DNA from: Bacillus sp. NTK034 | Lineage (GTDB): Bacteria > Bacillota > Bacilli > Bacillales > Cytobacillaceae | Reading direction: 5' to 3' | Length of the DNA: 64,000 nt | Assembly: GCF_017303275.1 (NCBI RefSeq) | Contig: NZ_JAFKOJ010000002.1 | Coordinates: forward strand, 434,001 to 498,000 | Part shown: positions 27,489-36,472 of the stretch, piece by piece | Position numbering within the stretch: the first letter of the stretch is position 1 | Layout: each line of letters opens with the position of its first letter | Notes under the pieces: model-generated | The model's database searches: none | What the model saw: the letters and a program-made list of their open reading frames with translations, nothing else | Told to the model about the DNA's origin: nothing | Made by a program: the position numbers and the translations under genes

Positions 27489-27536
27489 TTTTTACACCTC
27501 ATTTTTTGCTCTGAGTTAATCTCGGATAGAAGTCAT

Positions 27537-28385
27537 TTACATTTTTGCCGGCCTCATGCCTGCAATTTTTTTAAGCAAGATTGTCACAATCAGTATTAAC
27601 ACGGCAATCATGACGATTGTTCCGCCTGGAGCTAAATCTATATAGTAGGAAATCGTCAGTCCGCCTAAAACTGAAATTTCACCGAAAAGCATGGACAGGA
27701 AAATCGTCTGTTTGAATCCTTTTGCAATTCTGATACTTGCTGCAACCGGCAAAGTCATTAGCGATGAAACCAATAAAATTCCCACTATTCTCATGGAAGC
27801 AGCTATTACCAGAGCCACCATGACAATAAATATGAAGTGGACACTTTTAGCAGCTATTCCAGATGCCTTGGCATGCTCTTCATCAAATGACAGCAGAAAT
27901 AATTCTTTATAGAGCAGCACCACAAGTTCAATAACAAACACGCTGATGATTAAAATCGTCCATAAATCCAGCCGGCTGACTGCACTGACACTGCCAAACA
28001 GATAACTGAATAAATCAGTATTGAACCCGTCAGCGAGTGAAATGAATATTACACCGAGCCCAATGCCTCCAGATAAAATAATAGGAATAGCAAGCTCCTG
28101 ATAATGTTTATAAACAGCCCTCAGTTTTTCAATAAACAATGACCCGGCTACTGAAAAGGCCATCCCCATATATAACGGATTCAACCCGCTCAGTCCGATA
28201 AATTTCTTTTCAAGCAGCAGGCTTGCAGCGATGCCGGCAAGTGTTACATGACTTAAAGCATCGGCAATTAAAGACAGCCTTCTGACAACAATGAACACAC
28301 CCAGGAGAGGAGCAATGATTCCGATGATAATTCCAGTTAAAAAAGCATTTTGTAAAAATTCATATTGAAGGATTCCTGCAATCAT
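27537..28385 (-). CDS. znuB: Zinc ABC transporter permease ZnuB
   Basis: 282-aa inner-membrane permease of the ABC-3 (metal) family with eight or nine hydrophobic segments. Family markers are ADALSHVTLAGIAASLLL near residue 37 and DEEHAKASGIAAKSVHF near 168. Start overlaps the end of znuC by 4 nt (ATGA). Zinc specificity is inferred from the linked zur gene and Zur box; manganese ABC-3 permeases look similar. No substrate-binding protein is encoded here. Confidence 0.9.
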   Translation of the reverse strand: MIAGILQYEFLQNAFLTGIIIGIIAPLLGVFIVVRRLSLIADALSHVTLAGIAASLLLEKKFIGLSGLNPLYMGMAFSVAGSLFIEKLRAVYKHYQELAIPIILSGGIGLGVIFISLADGFNTDLFSYLFGSVSAVSRLDLWTILIISVFVIELVVLLYKELFLLSFDEEHAKASGIAAKSVHFIFIVMVALVIAASMRIVGILLVSSLMTLPVAASIRIAKGFKQTIFLSMLFGEISVLGGLTISYYIDLAPGGTIVMIAVLILIVTILLKKIAGMRPAKM

Positions 28386-29170
28386 CTGCCTTCTCCTTTA
28401 TCGTGGTGATGATGGTCATGATTATGTGTTAGAACATGTACATCGTGCCCGTAAATCTCTGACATTTCATTAATATTTAAGCTTTCAAATTCTGATGTAT
28501 TTCCATGGAAATGCAAATTCTTATTCAGGCAAGCCACATGGGTAACTTTATCAGAAATTGTGCCAATGTCATGTGTAACCAGCAATAGAGTAATGCCAAG
28601 CTTCTTATTTAAATCATCTAGCATCCCGTAGAAAGACTGGACATTTTTCACATCTACGCCTACTGTCGGCTCATCCAATATTAATAATTTTGGGTCGCTT
28701 ACCAATGCGCGGGCAATGAAAACCCGCTGCTGCTGCCCTCCTGAAAGCTCGCCTATATTGCGTCCGGCAAACTCTTGCATGCCAACAGATTCAATAGCAT
28801 GAAGAACTTTTGCCTGATCTGCCTTGCCCATAAATTTAAAAAGACCCAGCTTCTTTGTAAGGCCGCTTGAAACGACTTCAAAGACCGTTGCCGGGAATCC
28901 TGTATTAAATGAATTTGCCTTTTGAGAAACAAACCCAATGTTCTGCCAATCCTTAAAACGGCTTATTTCCTGGCCAAACAGTTTGACGCTCCCCTTCTGC
29001 ACTTTAAGCAAATTCAGTACAAGTTTTAGCAGGGTTGATTTACCTGACCCATTCGGACCGACTATTCCGAGGAAATCCCCTGAATTAATGGTCAGATTAA
29101 TATCCTCAAGGACATTTTCTTTCTCATATCTATAAGAAACATGATCTATTTCAATAATTGGCTGTGCCAT
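28382..29170 (-). CDS. znuC: Zinc ABC transporter ATP-binding protein ZnuC
   Basis: 262-aa ATPase. Walker A GPNGSGKST (about residue 38), signature LSGGQQQR (about 140), Walker B LLILDEPTVGVD, and switch His in VTHDIG. A His-rich C-terminal tail (HVLTHNHDHHHHDKGEGR) probably binds zinc, as in other ZnuC/AdcC proteins. ATG at 29170 has AAGGTGA upstream. First gene of the znuC-znuB-zur operon, downstream of a sigma-A promoter overlapped by a Zur box. Confidence 0.93.
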   Translation of the reverse strand: MAQPIIEIDHVSYRYEKENVLEDINLTINSGDFLGIVGPNGSGKSTLLKLVLNLLKVQKGSVKLFGQEISRFKDWQNIGFVSQKANSFNTGFPATVFEVVSSGLTKKLGLFKFMGKADQAKVLHAIESVGMQEFAGRNIGELSGGQQQRVFIARALVSDPKLLILDEPTVGVDVKNVQSFYGMLDDLNKKLGITLLLVTHDIGTISDKVTHVACLNKNLHFHGNTSEFESLNINEMSEIYGHDVHVLTHNHDHHHHDKGEGR

Positions 29171-29185
29171 TTTTATCACCTTACA

Positions 29186-29206
29186 TATTAAGAATCATTA
29201 CGATTT
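29186..29206 (-). promoter_or_regulatory. Zur box of znuC-znuB-zur
   Basis: On the minus strand AAATCGTAAT-G-ATTCTTAATA. The left half matches the Bacillus Zur box (AAATCGTAATNATTACGATTT) at all ten positions, the right half at about half. It lies just downstream of the predicted start site, a repressing position. Confidence 0.7.
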
Positions 29207-29214
29207 ACTAACAC

Positions 29215-29243
29215 AGTATACAGGAACCTTCATTTAATGTAAA
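29215..29243 (-). promoter_or_regulatory. Sigma-A promoter of znuC-znuB-zur
   Basis: Minus-strand -35 TTTACA (29238-29243), 17-nt spacer, -10 TATACT (29215-29220). Five of six matches in each hexamer. Confidence 0.7.
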
Positions 29244-29329
29244 GGTACATGCTTATTTATGGGGATTTCAAAACTTATTGTCACTATTCACATCCTTAGC
29301 TCATAAAGTACTGAGGAGGAGTGATGAAC

Positions 29330-29584
29330 ATGAAAATATTCGAAAACATCATTAATCACAAATTAAGCAATATTACAGCAGATGAATTATTAAAATATGG
29401 AGAGCAGTTTAACATCAGGATTACAAAAGCGCAGGCGCAGAAAATTGCAGACCATTTGAGAGGCAAGCAAGTAAACATCTTTGATGATCGGGAACGGACT
29501 AAAATAATCAAGGAAATTGCCAGGATTGCCGGCCCGGAAACTGCAAGGGAAGTAAACAGGCTTTTTTTGCAATTTACAAAATAG
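29330..29584 (+). CDS. yqfT: YqfT-like protein (DUF2624)
   Basis: 84-aa soluble, predicted all-helical, basic protein (ITADELLKYGEQFNIRITKA, then KIIKEIARIAGPETAREV). It matches DUF2624, a Bacillus family next to nfo. No catalytic motif. Start is ambiguous: ATG at 29330 has AGGAG 8 nt upstream, ATG at 29324 also fits. Convergent with nfo across a strong terminator. Function unknown. Confidence 0.8.
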   Translation: MKIFENIINHKLSNITADELLKYGEQFNIRITKAQAQKIADHLRGKQVNIFDDRERTKIIKEIARIAGPETAREVNRLFLQFTK

Positions 29585-29610
29585 GCTTAGCTTATAATAC
29601 TTAATTTCTC

Positions 29611-29650
29611 AAGCAAAAAGCTGTGCAATCTCGGGCACAGCTTTTTGCTT
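29611..29650. terminator. Bidirectional terminator between yqfT and nfo
   Basis: Perfect 16-bp stem AAGCAAAAAGCTGTGC / GCACAGCTTTTTGCTT with an 8-nt loop. Confidence 0.85.
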
Positions 29651-29653
29651 TGA

Positions 29654-30547
29654 TTATCCAGCCATAATGGCTTCTAATAGATTTTCATTGAATTCCTGGC
29701 TGCGCAGCATATTAATTTCATGCTTATAAGGCGCTTTTTTATTGTTTTTATCTTCACCAACATAAGGAGTCTCCAGAATTTTAGGGACATCCTGTAATTG
29801 CGGATGATGAACAATGTAGTTTAGAGCACTGAAGCCAATGTGGCCAAATCCGATATTCGCATGACGGTCTTTACGCATTCCGCGTTCATTCTTACTGTCA
29901 TTAATATGCAGCACTTTCAGGCGGTCAAGACCAATAATCTTATCGAATTGTTCCAATACACCATCGAAATCATTCACAATATCATATCCTGCATCATGCG
30001 TATGGCAAGTATCAAAGCATACAGATAAATGGTTGTTATAATGGACTCCCTCTATAATCATAGCCAGTTCTTCAAAGGATTTTCCGCACTCCGAACCTTT
30101 TCCGGCCATGGTTTCAAGTGCGATCTGTACGTTTTCTTCGCCATTTAAGACTTCATTCAAGCCTTCAACGATTTTTTTGATGCCTTCCTCTGTTCCTGCT
30201 CCTACATGTGCACCAGGATGAAGAACAATCTGCTTAGCTCCAATTGCTTCGGTGCGGTCGATTTCAGAGCGAAGGAAATTAACGCCTAATTCAAAAGTTG
30301 AAGGGTTTGAAGTATTCCCGATATTGATAATATATGGAGCATGTACTACAATATCAGCAATCCTGTTCTCTGCCATATGCTTCAGCCCGGCCTCAATGTT
30401 CAGATCTTCAATTTTTTTTCTTCTTGTATTTTGAGGGGCTCCTGTATAGATCATAAATGTATTGGAGCCATATGAAACAGCTTCTTCACTTGCTGCTAAA
30501 AGCATTTTTTTTCCGCTCATGGACACATGTGATCCAATTTTCAGCAT
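29654..30547 (-). CDS. nfo: Endonuclease IV (AP endonuclease)
   Basis: 297-aa zinc-dependent apurinic/apyrimidinic endonuclease (YqfS) of base-excision repair, important in outgrowing spores. TIM-barrel motifs: [14 protein letters not shown] at the start, [15 protein letters not shown] (His ligands), [13 protein letters not shown] (Glu), [13 protein letters not shown] (Asp/His) and [20 protein letters not shown]. All zinc ligands visible. ATG at 30547 has GGGAGAGG upstream. It follows cshB by 25 nt on the same strand, so both are likely in one unit. Confidence 0.95.
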   Translation of the reverse strand: MLKIGSHVSMSGKKMLLAASEEAVSYGSNTFMIYTGAPQNTRRKKIEDLNIEAGLKHMAENRIADIVVHAPYIINIGNTSNPSTFELGVNFLRSEIDRTEAIGAKQIVLHPGAHVGAGTEEGIKKIVEGLNEVLNGEENVQIALETMAGKGSECGKSFEELAMIIEGVHYNNHLSVCFDTCHTHDAGYDIVNDFDGVLEQFDKIIGLDRLKVLHINDSKNERGMRKDRHANIGFGHIGFSALNYIVHHPQLQDVPKILETPYVGEDKNNKKAPYKHEINMLRSQEFNENLLEAIMAG

Positions 30548-30572
30548 GACGATACCTCTCCCTTTTACAATA

Positions 30573-31883
30573 TTATTTACGCTTTATTCTTCTTTCGCGT
30601 TTTTTTATTTTGTCCATTTCCCATTTCATTTTCTTTTTGTAGCCAGGTTTTACTTTTTTCGGTTTCTTTACTAGTGATGCAGCTTTTTTATCAATGTCAT
30701 CTGTTTGTTTCTGTCTTGTTTTTCGCTTATTGCGATTATCCAGGTCTGTCCATTCACCTTTTTGCAAGTCTTTGTGCTGAAATTCTAATCCCATTTTTTC
30801 AAGTCTGTTCAATGCATCTTCATCGGAAGTCTCATATATCGTCAAAGCAATTCCCGAGAATCCCGCACGCGCTGTCCGGCCAACCCGGTGTATATAAAAA
30901 TCAAGATCCGTCGGAAGTTCATAATTGATTACATGGCTGATCCCCTGTATATCAATACCGCGGGCTGCCAGGTCTGTTGCCACAATATATTGAAACTCAA
31001 GGTCTAGAATCTGCTTCATCATTTTCTTCCGTTCACGAGGGTTGAGGTCTCCGTGAATGCGTCCGACTTTTAGGCCTTTGCTGATTAATCCATCTGCCAC
31101 TTCATCTGCCTTTTTCTTGGTGTTCGTAAAAACAATGGCTAGGTACGGATTAAATGAAGTCAATGCCTGATAGACAAGTTCCACTTTGTTCCGGTGTCTG
31201 GACGGCAGAAGCCAGTGCTCGATATTGGCTGCTGCTGCCTGCTTCGGCTCAACGTGAACAAATTTTGGATTTTCCATATATTTTTTCAGGAAAGGCTTAA
31301 GCTTCTCTGGAATGGTAGCTGAGAATACAAGCATCTGCAGCTTTTCCGGCATCCTTGCTGCAATCTGATCAACATCTTCAATGAATCCCATATCAAGCAT
31401 TAAATCTGCTTCATCCACTATGAGAATTTCAGCAGTATGCACAAACAATGCCTGTTCTTTTACAAGATCATTAATCCTTCCCGGTGTGCCTACAACCACA
31501 TGAGGCTGTTTTTTCAGTTTTTCAATGGTTCTCTGCTTATCCGTTCCTCCAATATAGCAGCGTGCAGTTATTTCTTCTCCTTCGGGACAATGCTCTGTAA
31601 CTTTGAGAATTTCATGATAAATCTGATTGGCAAGTTCTCGGGTTGGAGCTGTAATAATAGCCTGAACCTCCTGGCGGGAATAATCAACCTTTTGGAGGAT
31701 AGGAAGCACATATGAGTGGGTTTTTCCTGTGCCTGTCTGAGACTGGCCTATTGCGCTTTCACCCTTCAGCACGGCAGGAATCATTCTTTCCTGGATTTCT
31801 GTCGGTTCGTAAAAGCCAAAATCTTTAACCGCTTCTATAATAAATGGCTTTAAGTTAAATCGGTCAAATTTCGTTTCGTTCAT
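30573..31883 (-). CDS. cshB: DEAD-box RNA helicase CshB
   Basis: 436-aa ATP-dependent RNA helicase (YqfR). Q motif [13 protein letters not shown] near residue 26, motif I SQTGTGKT, motif II DEAD in [12 protein letters not shown], motif III SAT, motif [12 protein letters not shown]. The C-terminal ~60 residues are strongly basic (ending [20 protein letters not shown]), an RNA-binding tail typical of CshB. ATG at 31883 has GAGGAG 7 nt upstream. A TATAAT at 32010-32015 (minus) implies a ~120-nt leader; a cold-shock role for such a leader is a guess. Confidence 0.94.
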   Translation of the reverse strand: MNETKFDRFNLKPFIIEAVKDFGFYEPTEIQERMIPAVLKGESAIGQSQTGTGKTHSYVLPILQKVDYSRQEVQAIITAPTRELANQIYHEILKVTEHCPEGEEITARCYIGGTDKQRTIEKLKKQPHVVVGTPGRINDLVKEQALFVHTAEILIVDEADLMLDMGFIEDVDQIAARMPEKLQMLVFSATIPEKLKPFLKKYMENPKFVHVEPKQAAAANIEHWLLPSRHRNKVELVYQALTSFNPYLAIVFTNTKKKADEVADGLISKGLKVGRIHGDLNPRERKKMMKQILDLEFQYIVATDLAARGIDIQGISHVINYELPTDLDFYIHRVGRTARAGFSGIALTIYETSDEDALNRLEKMGLEFQHKDLQKGEWTDLDNRNKRKTRQKQTDDIDKKAASLVKKPKKVKPGYKKKMKWEMDKIKKRERRIKRK

Positions 31884-32202
31884 ATAAAAACTCCTCAATT
31901 ATTCAGATTCACCTCAGTTCAGGTTTCATCCGATACATTTATTAGTCAAGTAAGATCTACTAGTTTCAACTGACACCTTGCTGGTTCCGAGCTTTTCTTA
32001 CATCCTGTTATTATAATAAAGTTTCCTGCAAATAACCACTCATACAGGCATTTATATTTTTATGATAAGCTTTTTGGGCGATTTTAATAAATAAATTGGT
32101 TTCTTCTGCTTTATGCCTAAACCAAAATGGGATAAACGCATACTTTATTATATGAAAATTTATTATGAAGCAGAAATGTGCAATGAAAGGAGGCAAATGG
32201 AT
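31884..32202. other. Divergent intergenic region, cshB / yqfQ
   Basis: 319 nt with no credible gene. It holds a minus-strand TATAAT at 32010-32015 for cshB without a good -35. Toward yqfQ, AT-rich DNA with no clear promoter is seen. Confidence 0.5.
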
Positions 32203-32772
32203 ATGATGCCAGGATCAAGACGCCCTATGCGCGGAGGAATGCCTCCCCATCCTTTTATGACCCCGATGCAGGGCAGACCTCCCATGGGACCAATGATGGG
32301 CGGTCCTCAGGGAATGAAACGCGGTGGAGGCGGGGGCGGATTGCTCTCAAAAATATTGGGAAAAGGCAATGCTCAGCCTTCAGCTGGGATGGGGGCTGCC
32401 AGAGCGGCAGGAAGCTCCCCCGCAGGCGGAGGCATACTGCAGGCAATAAGTAATCCTTCTTCCATAAACGGCTTTTTAACGAACACTCAAAAGGTTCTAA
32501 ATACAGCACAGCAAATTGGGCCAATGGTTCAGCAATATGGTCCGCTGGTCAGGAATCTTCCTGCTATGTGGAAACTTTATAGAGGTTTGAAAGATGCCCC
32601 AGAAGCTGATGAGGCTGCTTCTGAATCAAATGAGAAATCCAATCAGGCCAAAGCAGAGAAAAAGAAGCCGGATTCACAGGGCAAAAAAATAAAAAAGGCA
32701 CCTGTCGCTGAAAAGCCAGCCGCCAAATCATCTTCAGCAGAAGGTATTTCCAAACCGAAATTATATATTTAA
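32203..32772 (+). CDS. yqfQ: YqfQ/VrrA family protein
   Basis: 189-aa low-complexity protein. The N-terminal ~60 residues are rich in Met, Pro, Gly and Arg (PMRGGMPPHPFMTPMQGRPP) and include a run of glycines. A central hydrophobic-helical region (FLTNTQKVLNTAQQIGPMVQ, residues ~90-130) is the conserved core. The C-terminus is a Lys/Ala/Glu-rich tail. This plan matches YqfQ/VrrA, the product of the B. anthracis VNTR locus. ATG at 32203 has AAAGGAGG upstream; upstream ATGs in frame lack a site. Function unknown; the low-complexity codons may vary in length between strains. Confidence 0.85.
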   Translation: MMPGSRRPMRGGMPPHPFMTPMQGRPPMGPMMGGPQGMKRGGGGGGLLSKILGKGNAQPSAGMGAARAAGSSPAGGGILQAISNPSSINGFLTNTQKVLNTAQQIGPMVQQYGPLVRNLPAMWKLYRGLKDAPEADEAASESNEKSNQAKAEKKKPDSQGKKIKKAPVAEKPAAKSSSAEGISKPKLYI

Positions 32773-32774
32773 AG

Positions 32775-32803
32775 AAAAGGATGCTGAGGCATTCTTTTTT
32801 TGC
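32775..32803 (+). terminator. Terminator of yqfQ
   Basis: Stem AAGGATGC / GCATTCTT with a TGAG loop and a T-run. Confidence 0.7.
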
Positions 32804-32942
32804 TTTTCATTAAGAAGAATTACTCCTTTTGTAATATCGGTTTATCTCTTATATAATAGAGATGCAATATGGGGTTTTTTGCGCATTAGAAATAGAACTC
32901 ACTTCAATTCAGATATAAGCTTTCATTAGGGAGGATAAACAG

Positions 32943-33893
32943 ATGAATGTCATAAAAATCTCTCCTCGGGGCTATTGTTACGGTGTGGTGGATGCAATGG
33001 TTATTGCGAGAAACGCTGCACTTGATCCATCATTGCCAAGACCCATCTATATTTTGGGTATGATTGTGCATAACAAACATGTAACAGATGCTTTTGAAGA
33101 GGAAGGAATTATTACACTTGATGGGAAAGACCGCAAAGAGATCTTAAATAAAGTCGATAAAGGCACTGTCATTTTTACAGCACATGGCATCTCTCCTGAA
33201 GTGCGTGAAGCTGCCAAACAAAAAGGCCTTGTGACAATCGATGCTACGTGCCCTGACGTAACAAGAACACATGATTTAATCAGGGAAAAGGAAAAGGAAG
33301 GTTTTCAAATTATTTACATCGGCAAAAAAGGCCATCCTGAACCTGAAGGTGCAGTAGGTGTAGCTCCTGATGCAGTCCATTTAGTGCAGACCATTGAGGA
33401 TGTGAATGAACTTAGCATACAGGCTGATAAGATACTTGTGACTAATCAGACTACAATGAGCCAATGGGATGTCGTACATGTAATGGATCAGATAAAGGAG
33501 AAATATCCTCACGCTGAGTTCCACAAAGAAATCTGCATGGCTACTCAGGTGCGCCAGGAAGCTGTTGCAGAACAAGCTGGCCAGGCTGACGTTTTAATCG
33601 TTGTGGGGGACCCGAAGAGCAATAACTCTAATCGTCTTGCACAGGTATCAGAAGAAATTGCCGGTACAAAAGCCTACCGCATTGCTGATATAACTGAACT
33701 GGATGTGAATTGGATTAAAGATGCATCGACAGTTGCAGTTACAGCAGGAGCCTCTACACCGACACCGATCACGAAGGAAGTCATCACATTCCTGGAACAA
33801 TTTAATCCCGGTGATGAATCCACATGGTCACGCGAGAAAAAAGTGCCGTTAAATAAAATACTTCCTAAAGTAAAGAAGCCTGCAAAGCTATAA
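32943..33893 (+). CDS. ispH: 4-hydroxy-3-methylbut-2-enyl diphosphate reductase (IspH)
   Basis: 316-aa [4Fe-4S] enzyme; last step of the MEP pathway, producing IPP and DMAPP. Cluster cysteines Cys12 (RGYCYGV), Cys103 ([11 protein letters not shown]) and Cys198 ([10 protein letters not shown]) are intact. Substrate histidines lie in MIVHNKHV and FTAHGISP, with the [10 protein letters not shown] segment between. ATG at 32943 has GGGAGG 8 nt upstream. Convergent with yqfO. Corresponds to B. subtilis yqfP. Confidence 0.97.
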   Translation: MNVIKISPRGYCYGVVDAMVIARNAALDPSLPRPIYILGMIVHNKHVTDAFEEEGIITLDGKDRKEILNKVDKGTVIFTAHGISPEVREAAKQKGLVTIDATCPDVTRTHDLIREKEKEGFQIIYIGKKGHPEPEGAVGVAPDAVHLVQTIEDVNELSIQADKILVTNQTTMSQWDVVHVMDQIKEKYPHAEFHKEICMATQVRQEAVAEQAGQADVLIVVGDPKSNNSNRLAQVSEEIAGTKAYRIADITELDVNWIKDASTVAVTAGASTPTPITKEVITFLEQFNPGDESTWSREKKVPLNKILPKVKKPAKL

Positions 33894-33895
33894 TC

Positions 33896-33931
33896 AAAAG
33901 AACCGGTCCCATTGGTAGACCGGTTCTTTTT
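33896..33931. terminator. Bidirectional terminator between ispH and yqfO
   Basis: Perfect stem AAAAGAACCGGTC / GACCGGTTCTTTT with an 8-9-nt loop, 3 nt past each gene's stop. Confidence 0.85.
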
Positions 33932-33934
33932 GAG

Positions 33935-35050
33935 TCAAACAAACTGAAATGGATCCGTATGAATTTCAGAAGGAAAAATGGATACGCTATACCCTTTTTC
34001 AGAACACATCTGTGCTAATTTTTGGGTAACTCCTTTTTTCATTACTTTTTCAACATTATGACCGGGGTCGACAATGTTAAGGCCCATCATCATAGCATCA
34101 TGAGCCACATGGTAATACATATCACCCGTTACATATACATCTGCACCTTTCATCTTTGCTGACATGAAGTATTTATTTCCATCTCCGCCCAAAACAGCGA
34201 CTTTCCTGACCTTTGACGAGAGGTCACCTACTACCCGAACTCCATCCACTTCAAGTGTATGTTTTACATGCTCCGCAAATTCCTTAAGAGTCATCTCGCT
34301 GACTTCTCCAATTTTGCCAAGCCCCAGAACTTCCCCCTTATTTTCAAGCTTATAAATATCATAGGCAACTTCTTCATAAGGATGGTTTTTGAACAGGGCC
34401 GACAGCACTTTTTTTTCTATATGTTCAGGATAAATAGTCTCAATGCAGACTTCTTCAACTGTCTCGAGCTTACCCTGCTGGCCGATATGCGGATTAGCTT
34501 TCCCATTAGGTTTAAACTGCCCCGTTCCACGGGAGGCAAACGAACAATGACTGTAATTGCCAATTGAACCTGCCCCTGCGTTTCCAAGCGCTTGCCTTAG
34601 TGACTCAGCATTTCCTTCAGGTACAAAAACAGCGAGCTTTTTCAATTCAGTTTCATATGTCGGATATAATACTTCTGTATCGGTTAGCTTCAGTGCATCA
34701 GCAAGCATATCATTGACCCCGCCTTTGGCGATATCCAAATTGGTATGTGCTGCATACACGGCTATATCATGTTTGATAAGCTTTTCAATAATTCTTCCTG
34801 ACGGAGTATCCGTTGAAATTTTTTGCAGCGGCCTGTAGATTAACGGATGATGAGCAATAATCAGCTGCACCTTCTTTTCAATTGCCTCATCAACGACTTC
34901 TTCCAGCACATCAAGAGCAATCATGACATTTTCAACGGGGGTGTTAAGCCTTCCGATCTGCAGGCCGACTTTGTCTCCTTCCATCGCATATGCTTTTGGG
35001 GAGAACTGCTCAAATAATTGGATAATCTCATGTCCATTTATTTTTTTCAC
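33935..35050 (-). CDS. yqfO: Nif3-like dinuclear metal centre protein YqfO
   Basis: 371-aa protein of the Nif3/YbgI family. N-terminal Nif3 half shows IAHHPLIYRPLQ (metal-binding His) and AAHTNLDIAKGG. A central PII/CutA-like insertion (~residues 130-230, with CIETIYPEHIEKKVLSALFK) is typical of the Gram-positive form. The C-terminal half has VYVTGDMYYHVAHDAM. It overlaps trmK by 4 nt (ATGA). Biochemical role not settled; GTP cyclohydrolase and transcriptional claims exist for the family. Confidence 0.9.
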   Translation of the reverse strand: MKKINGHEIIQLFEQFSPKAYAMEGDKVGLQIGRLNTPVENVMIALDVLEEVVDEAIEKKVQLIIAHHPLIYRPLQKISTDTPSGRIIEKLIKHDIAVYAAHTNLDIAKGGVNDMLADALKLTDTEVLYPTYETELKKLAVFVPEGNAESLRQALGNAGAGSIGNYSHCSFASRGTGQFKPNGKANPHIGQQGKLETVEEVCIETIYPEHIEKKVLSALFKNHPYEEVAYDIYKLENKGEVLGLGKIGEVSEMTLKEFAEHVKHTLEVDGVRVVGDLSSKVRKVAVLGGDGNKYFMSAKMKGADVYVTGDMYYHVAHDAMMMGLNIVDPGHNVEKVMKKGVTQKLAQMCSEKGYSVSIFPSEIHTDPFQFV

Positions 35051-35754
35051 TGTTCGAGTACCTCCTCAGCCATTTTAATTTTCTCTTTTAACTCCTGTTT
35101 TCTCTTTTCTGTTTCGCTGGAGTGTGCGGCTTTATCAAGCTGCAAAAGGATTCTCTCCCAATTTTTCATTTCACCGAGCCACTTGTTTTGAAACACTTCG
35201 GATTTTTGCTCCATAAGAAAAGGGCCCATCAGCAAACCTTGTTCTATATTTTTGTAAGGTTTCAATGGCTCTCCTTTTTCAGCTGCAAGGATTTCATAGA
35301 TTTTTCCATCTTCTTCAAGAATTTCTTCGGCTATTAGCTCCCATCCATTTGCAATCAGCCAGGTTCTAATCGAGATGGCACTTAAATTCGGCTGGAGGAT
35401 AAGCCTCTGCACTGAAGCAAGTTTGCTCTTCCCATCTTCAAGTATGCTCGCAATTAAAGCGCCTCCCATGCCCGCAATGGTAATGCAGTCAACTTCACCT
35501 GGACTAATTACTTCAAGGCCGCTCCCTTTTCTTACGGAAATCTGATTTTCGAGGCCTTCCATTTTTACCTGTTTTTTGGCTGATTGATACGGCCCTTCCA
35601 CAACTTCGCCAGCAATGGCAAAAGGGACAATGCCTTTCTTTATTGCATAGCATGGCAAATACGCATGGTCTGAGCCTATATCAGCTATTCGTGCGCCATG
35701 GGGGATATAATTTGTTACAGCTTCAAGCCGATTTGATAATTTCTCTGTATTCAT
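35047..35754 (-). CDS. trmK: tRNA (adenine(22)-N1)-methyltransferase TrmK
   Basis: 235-aa SAM-dependent methyltransferase (YqfN) making m1A22 in tRNA. Class I motif ARIADIGSDHAYLPCY (residues ~20-35) binds SAM, followed by DCITIAGMGGALIASIL and the NLSAISIRTWL segment. The C-terminal ~60 residues are a helical coiled coil (EKRKQELKEKIKMAEEVL) that grips tRNA. ATG at 35754 has AAGTGGTGACAG upstream, a weak site. Coupled to yqfO. Confidence 0.93.
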   Translation of the reverse strand: MNTEKLSNRLEAVTNYIPHGARIADIGSDHAYLPCYAIKKGIVPFAIAGEVVEGPYQSAKKQVKMEGLENQISVRKGSGLEVISPGEVDCITIAGMGGALIASILEDGKSKLASVQRLILQPNLSAISIRTWLIANGWELIAEEILEEDGKIYEILAAEKGEPLKPYKNIEQGLLMGPFLMEQKSEVFQNKWLGEMKNWERILLQLDKAAHSSETEKRKQELKEKIKMAEEVLEQ

Positions 35755-35827
35755 TCTGTCACCACTTATTTATGTATTGTAAAAAGCACATAGCGCATGC
35801 CTATCTGCTCTTCCTGGGAGAAAAGCT

Positions 35828-35900
35828 AAAAAAGCTATCGTAAATTGCGATAGCCTTTCTTATAGTATAAAAAAAGTCCTTTACATATGCAAAGGACTTT
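35828..35900 (-). terminator. Tandem terminators downstream of cccA
   Basis: Two hairpins: AAAGTCCTTT / AAAGGACTTT (35871-35900) followed by seven T on the minus strand, then AAGCTATCG / CGATAGCCTT (35830-35857), also with a T-run. Together they isolate cccA from trmK. Confidence 0.75.
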
Positions 35901-35911
35901 CATTATAGGTA

Positions 35912-36277
35912 TTACTTAAGGCCTGCTAACCATTCAGCCATTTCGGCAGCTTTGTCCTGAGGCACTAATCCTGGAGGCATTGAGCCTTTACCGTTTACTA
36001 CGATATTCGCGATATCATCTTGTGATAAACGATCGCCTACACCTGTTAGAGCAGGACCGACTCCACCTTGATATTGGTCACCGTGACATCCGATACAGCT
36101 CTTCTGGTAAATTTCTTCAGGGGTTGCAGCTGCAGTTTCTTCAGTTTCAGCACCGCCGCCTTCCTGTTCTTTTGCAAGCTCTTCCATATCGCCAAGACCT
36201 TTAAAAGATACAAGGAACATTGCTACCACACCAAAAACCATAATTAACACAAATGGAATGATTGGATTGCGATTCAT
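35912..36277 (-). CDS. cccA: Cytochrome c550, membrane-anchored
   Basis: 121-aa monohaem cytochrome c held at the outer membrane face by an N-terminal helix (IIPFVLIMVFGVVAMFLVSF). A flexible Glu/Gly/Ala-rich linker (residues ~32-53) follows. Haem site CIGCH (Cys61, Cys64, His65) and Met ligand Met100 (GKGSMPPG) are intact. Electron transfer toward terminal oxidases is the family role. ATG at 36277 has GGGAGG upstream. Length equals B. subtilis CccA within one residue. Confidence 0.95.
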   Translation of the reverse strand: MNRNPIIPFVLIMVFGVVAMFLVSFKGLGDMEELAKEQEGGGAETEETAAATPEEIYQKSCIGCHGDQYQGGVGPALTGVGDRLSQDDIANIVVNGKGSMPPGLVPQDKAAEMAEWLAGLK

Positions 36278-36406
36278 GATTTAACCTCCCTTATGTAAGC
36301 ACATTCAGTTTAAGTAAGTATACAAACAATCTCTATTTTACTTTAAAAAAGTCAGAAGGAAAAGCCCTATTGTAAACTTTGTCAAATCTTGTTCATAAAA
36401 TGGACA

Positions 36407-36436
36407 AAAACTCCATCCTGAGGTGGAGTTTTTTGT
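36407..36436. terminator. Terminator downstream of acyl-CoA dehydrogenase
   Basis: Stem AAAAACTCCA / TGGAGTTTTT with an 8-10-nt loop. Confidence 0.75.
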
Positions 36437-36472
36437 TAATTATTTTAACCGCATGACCAAACAAATTCGGTA

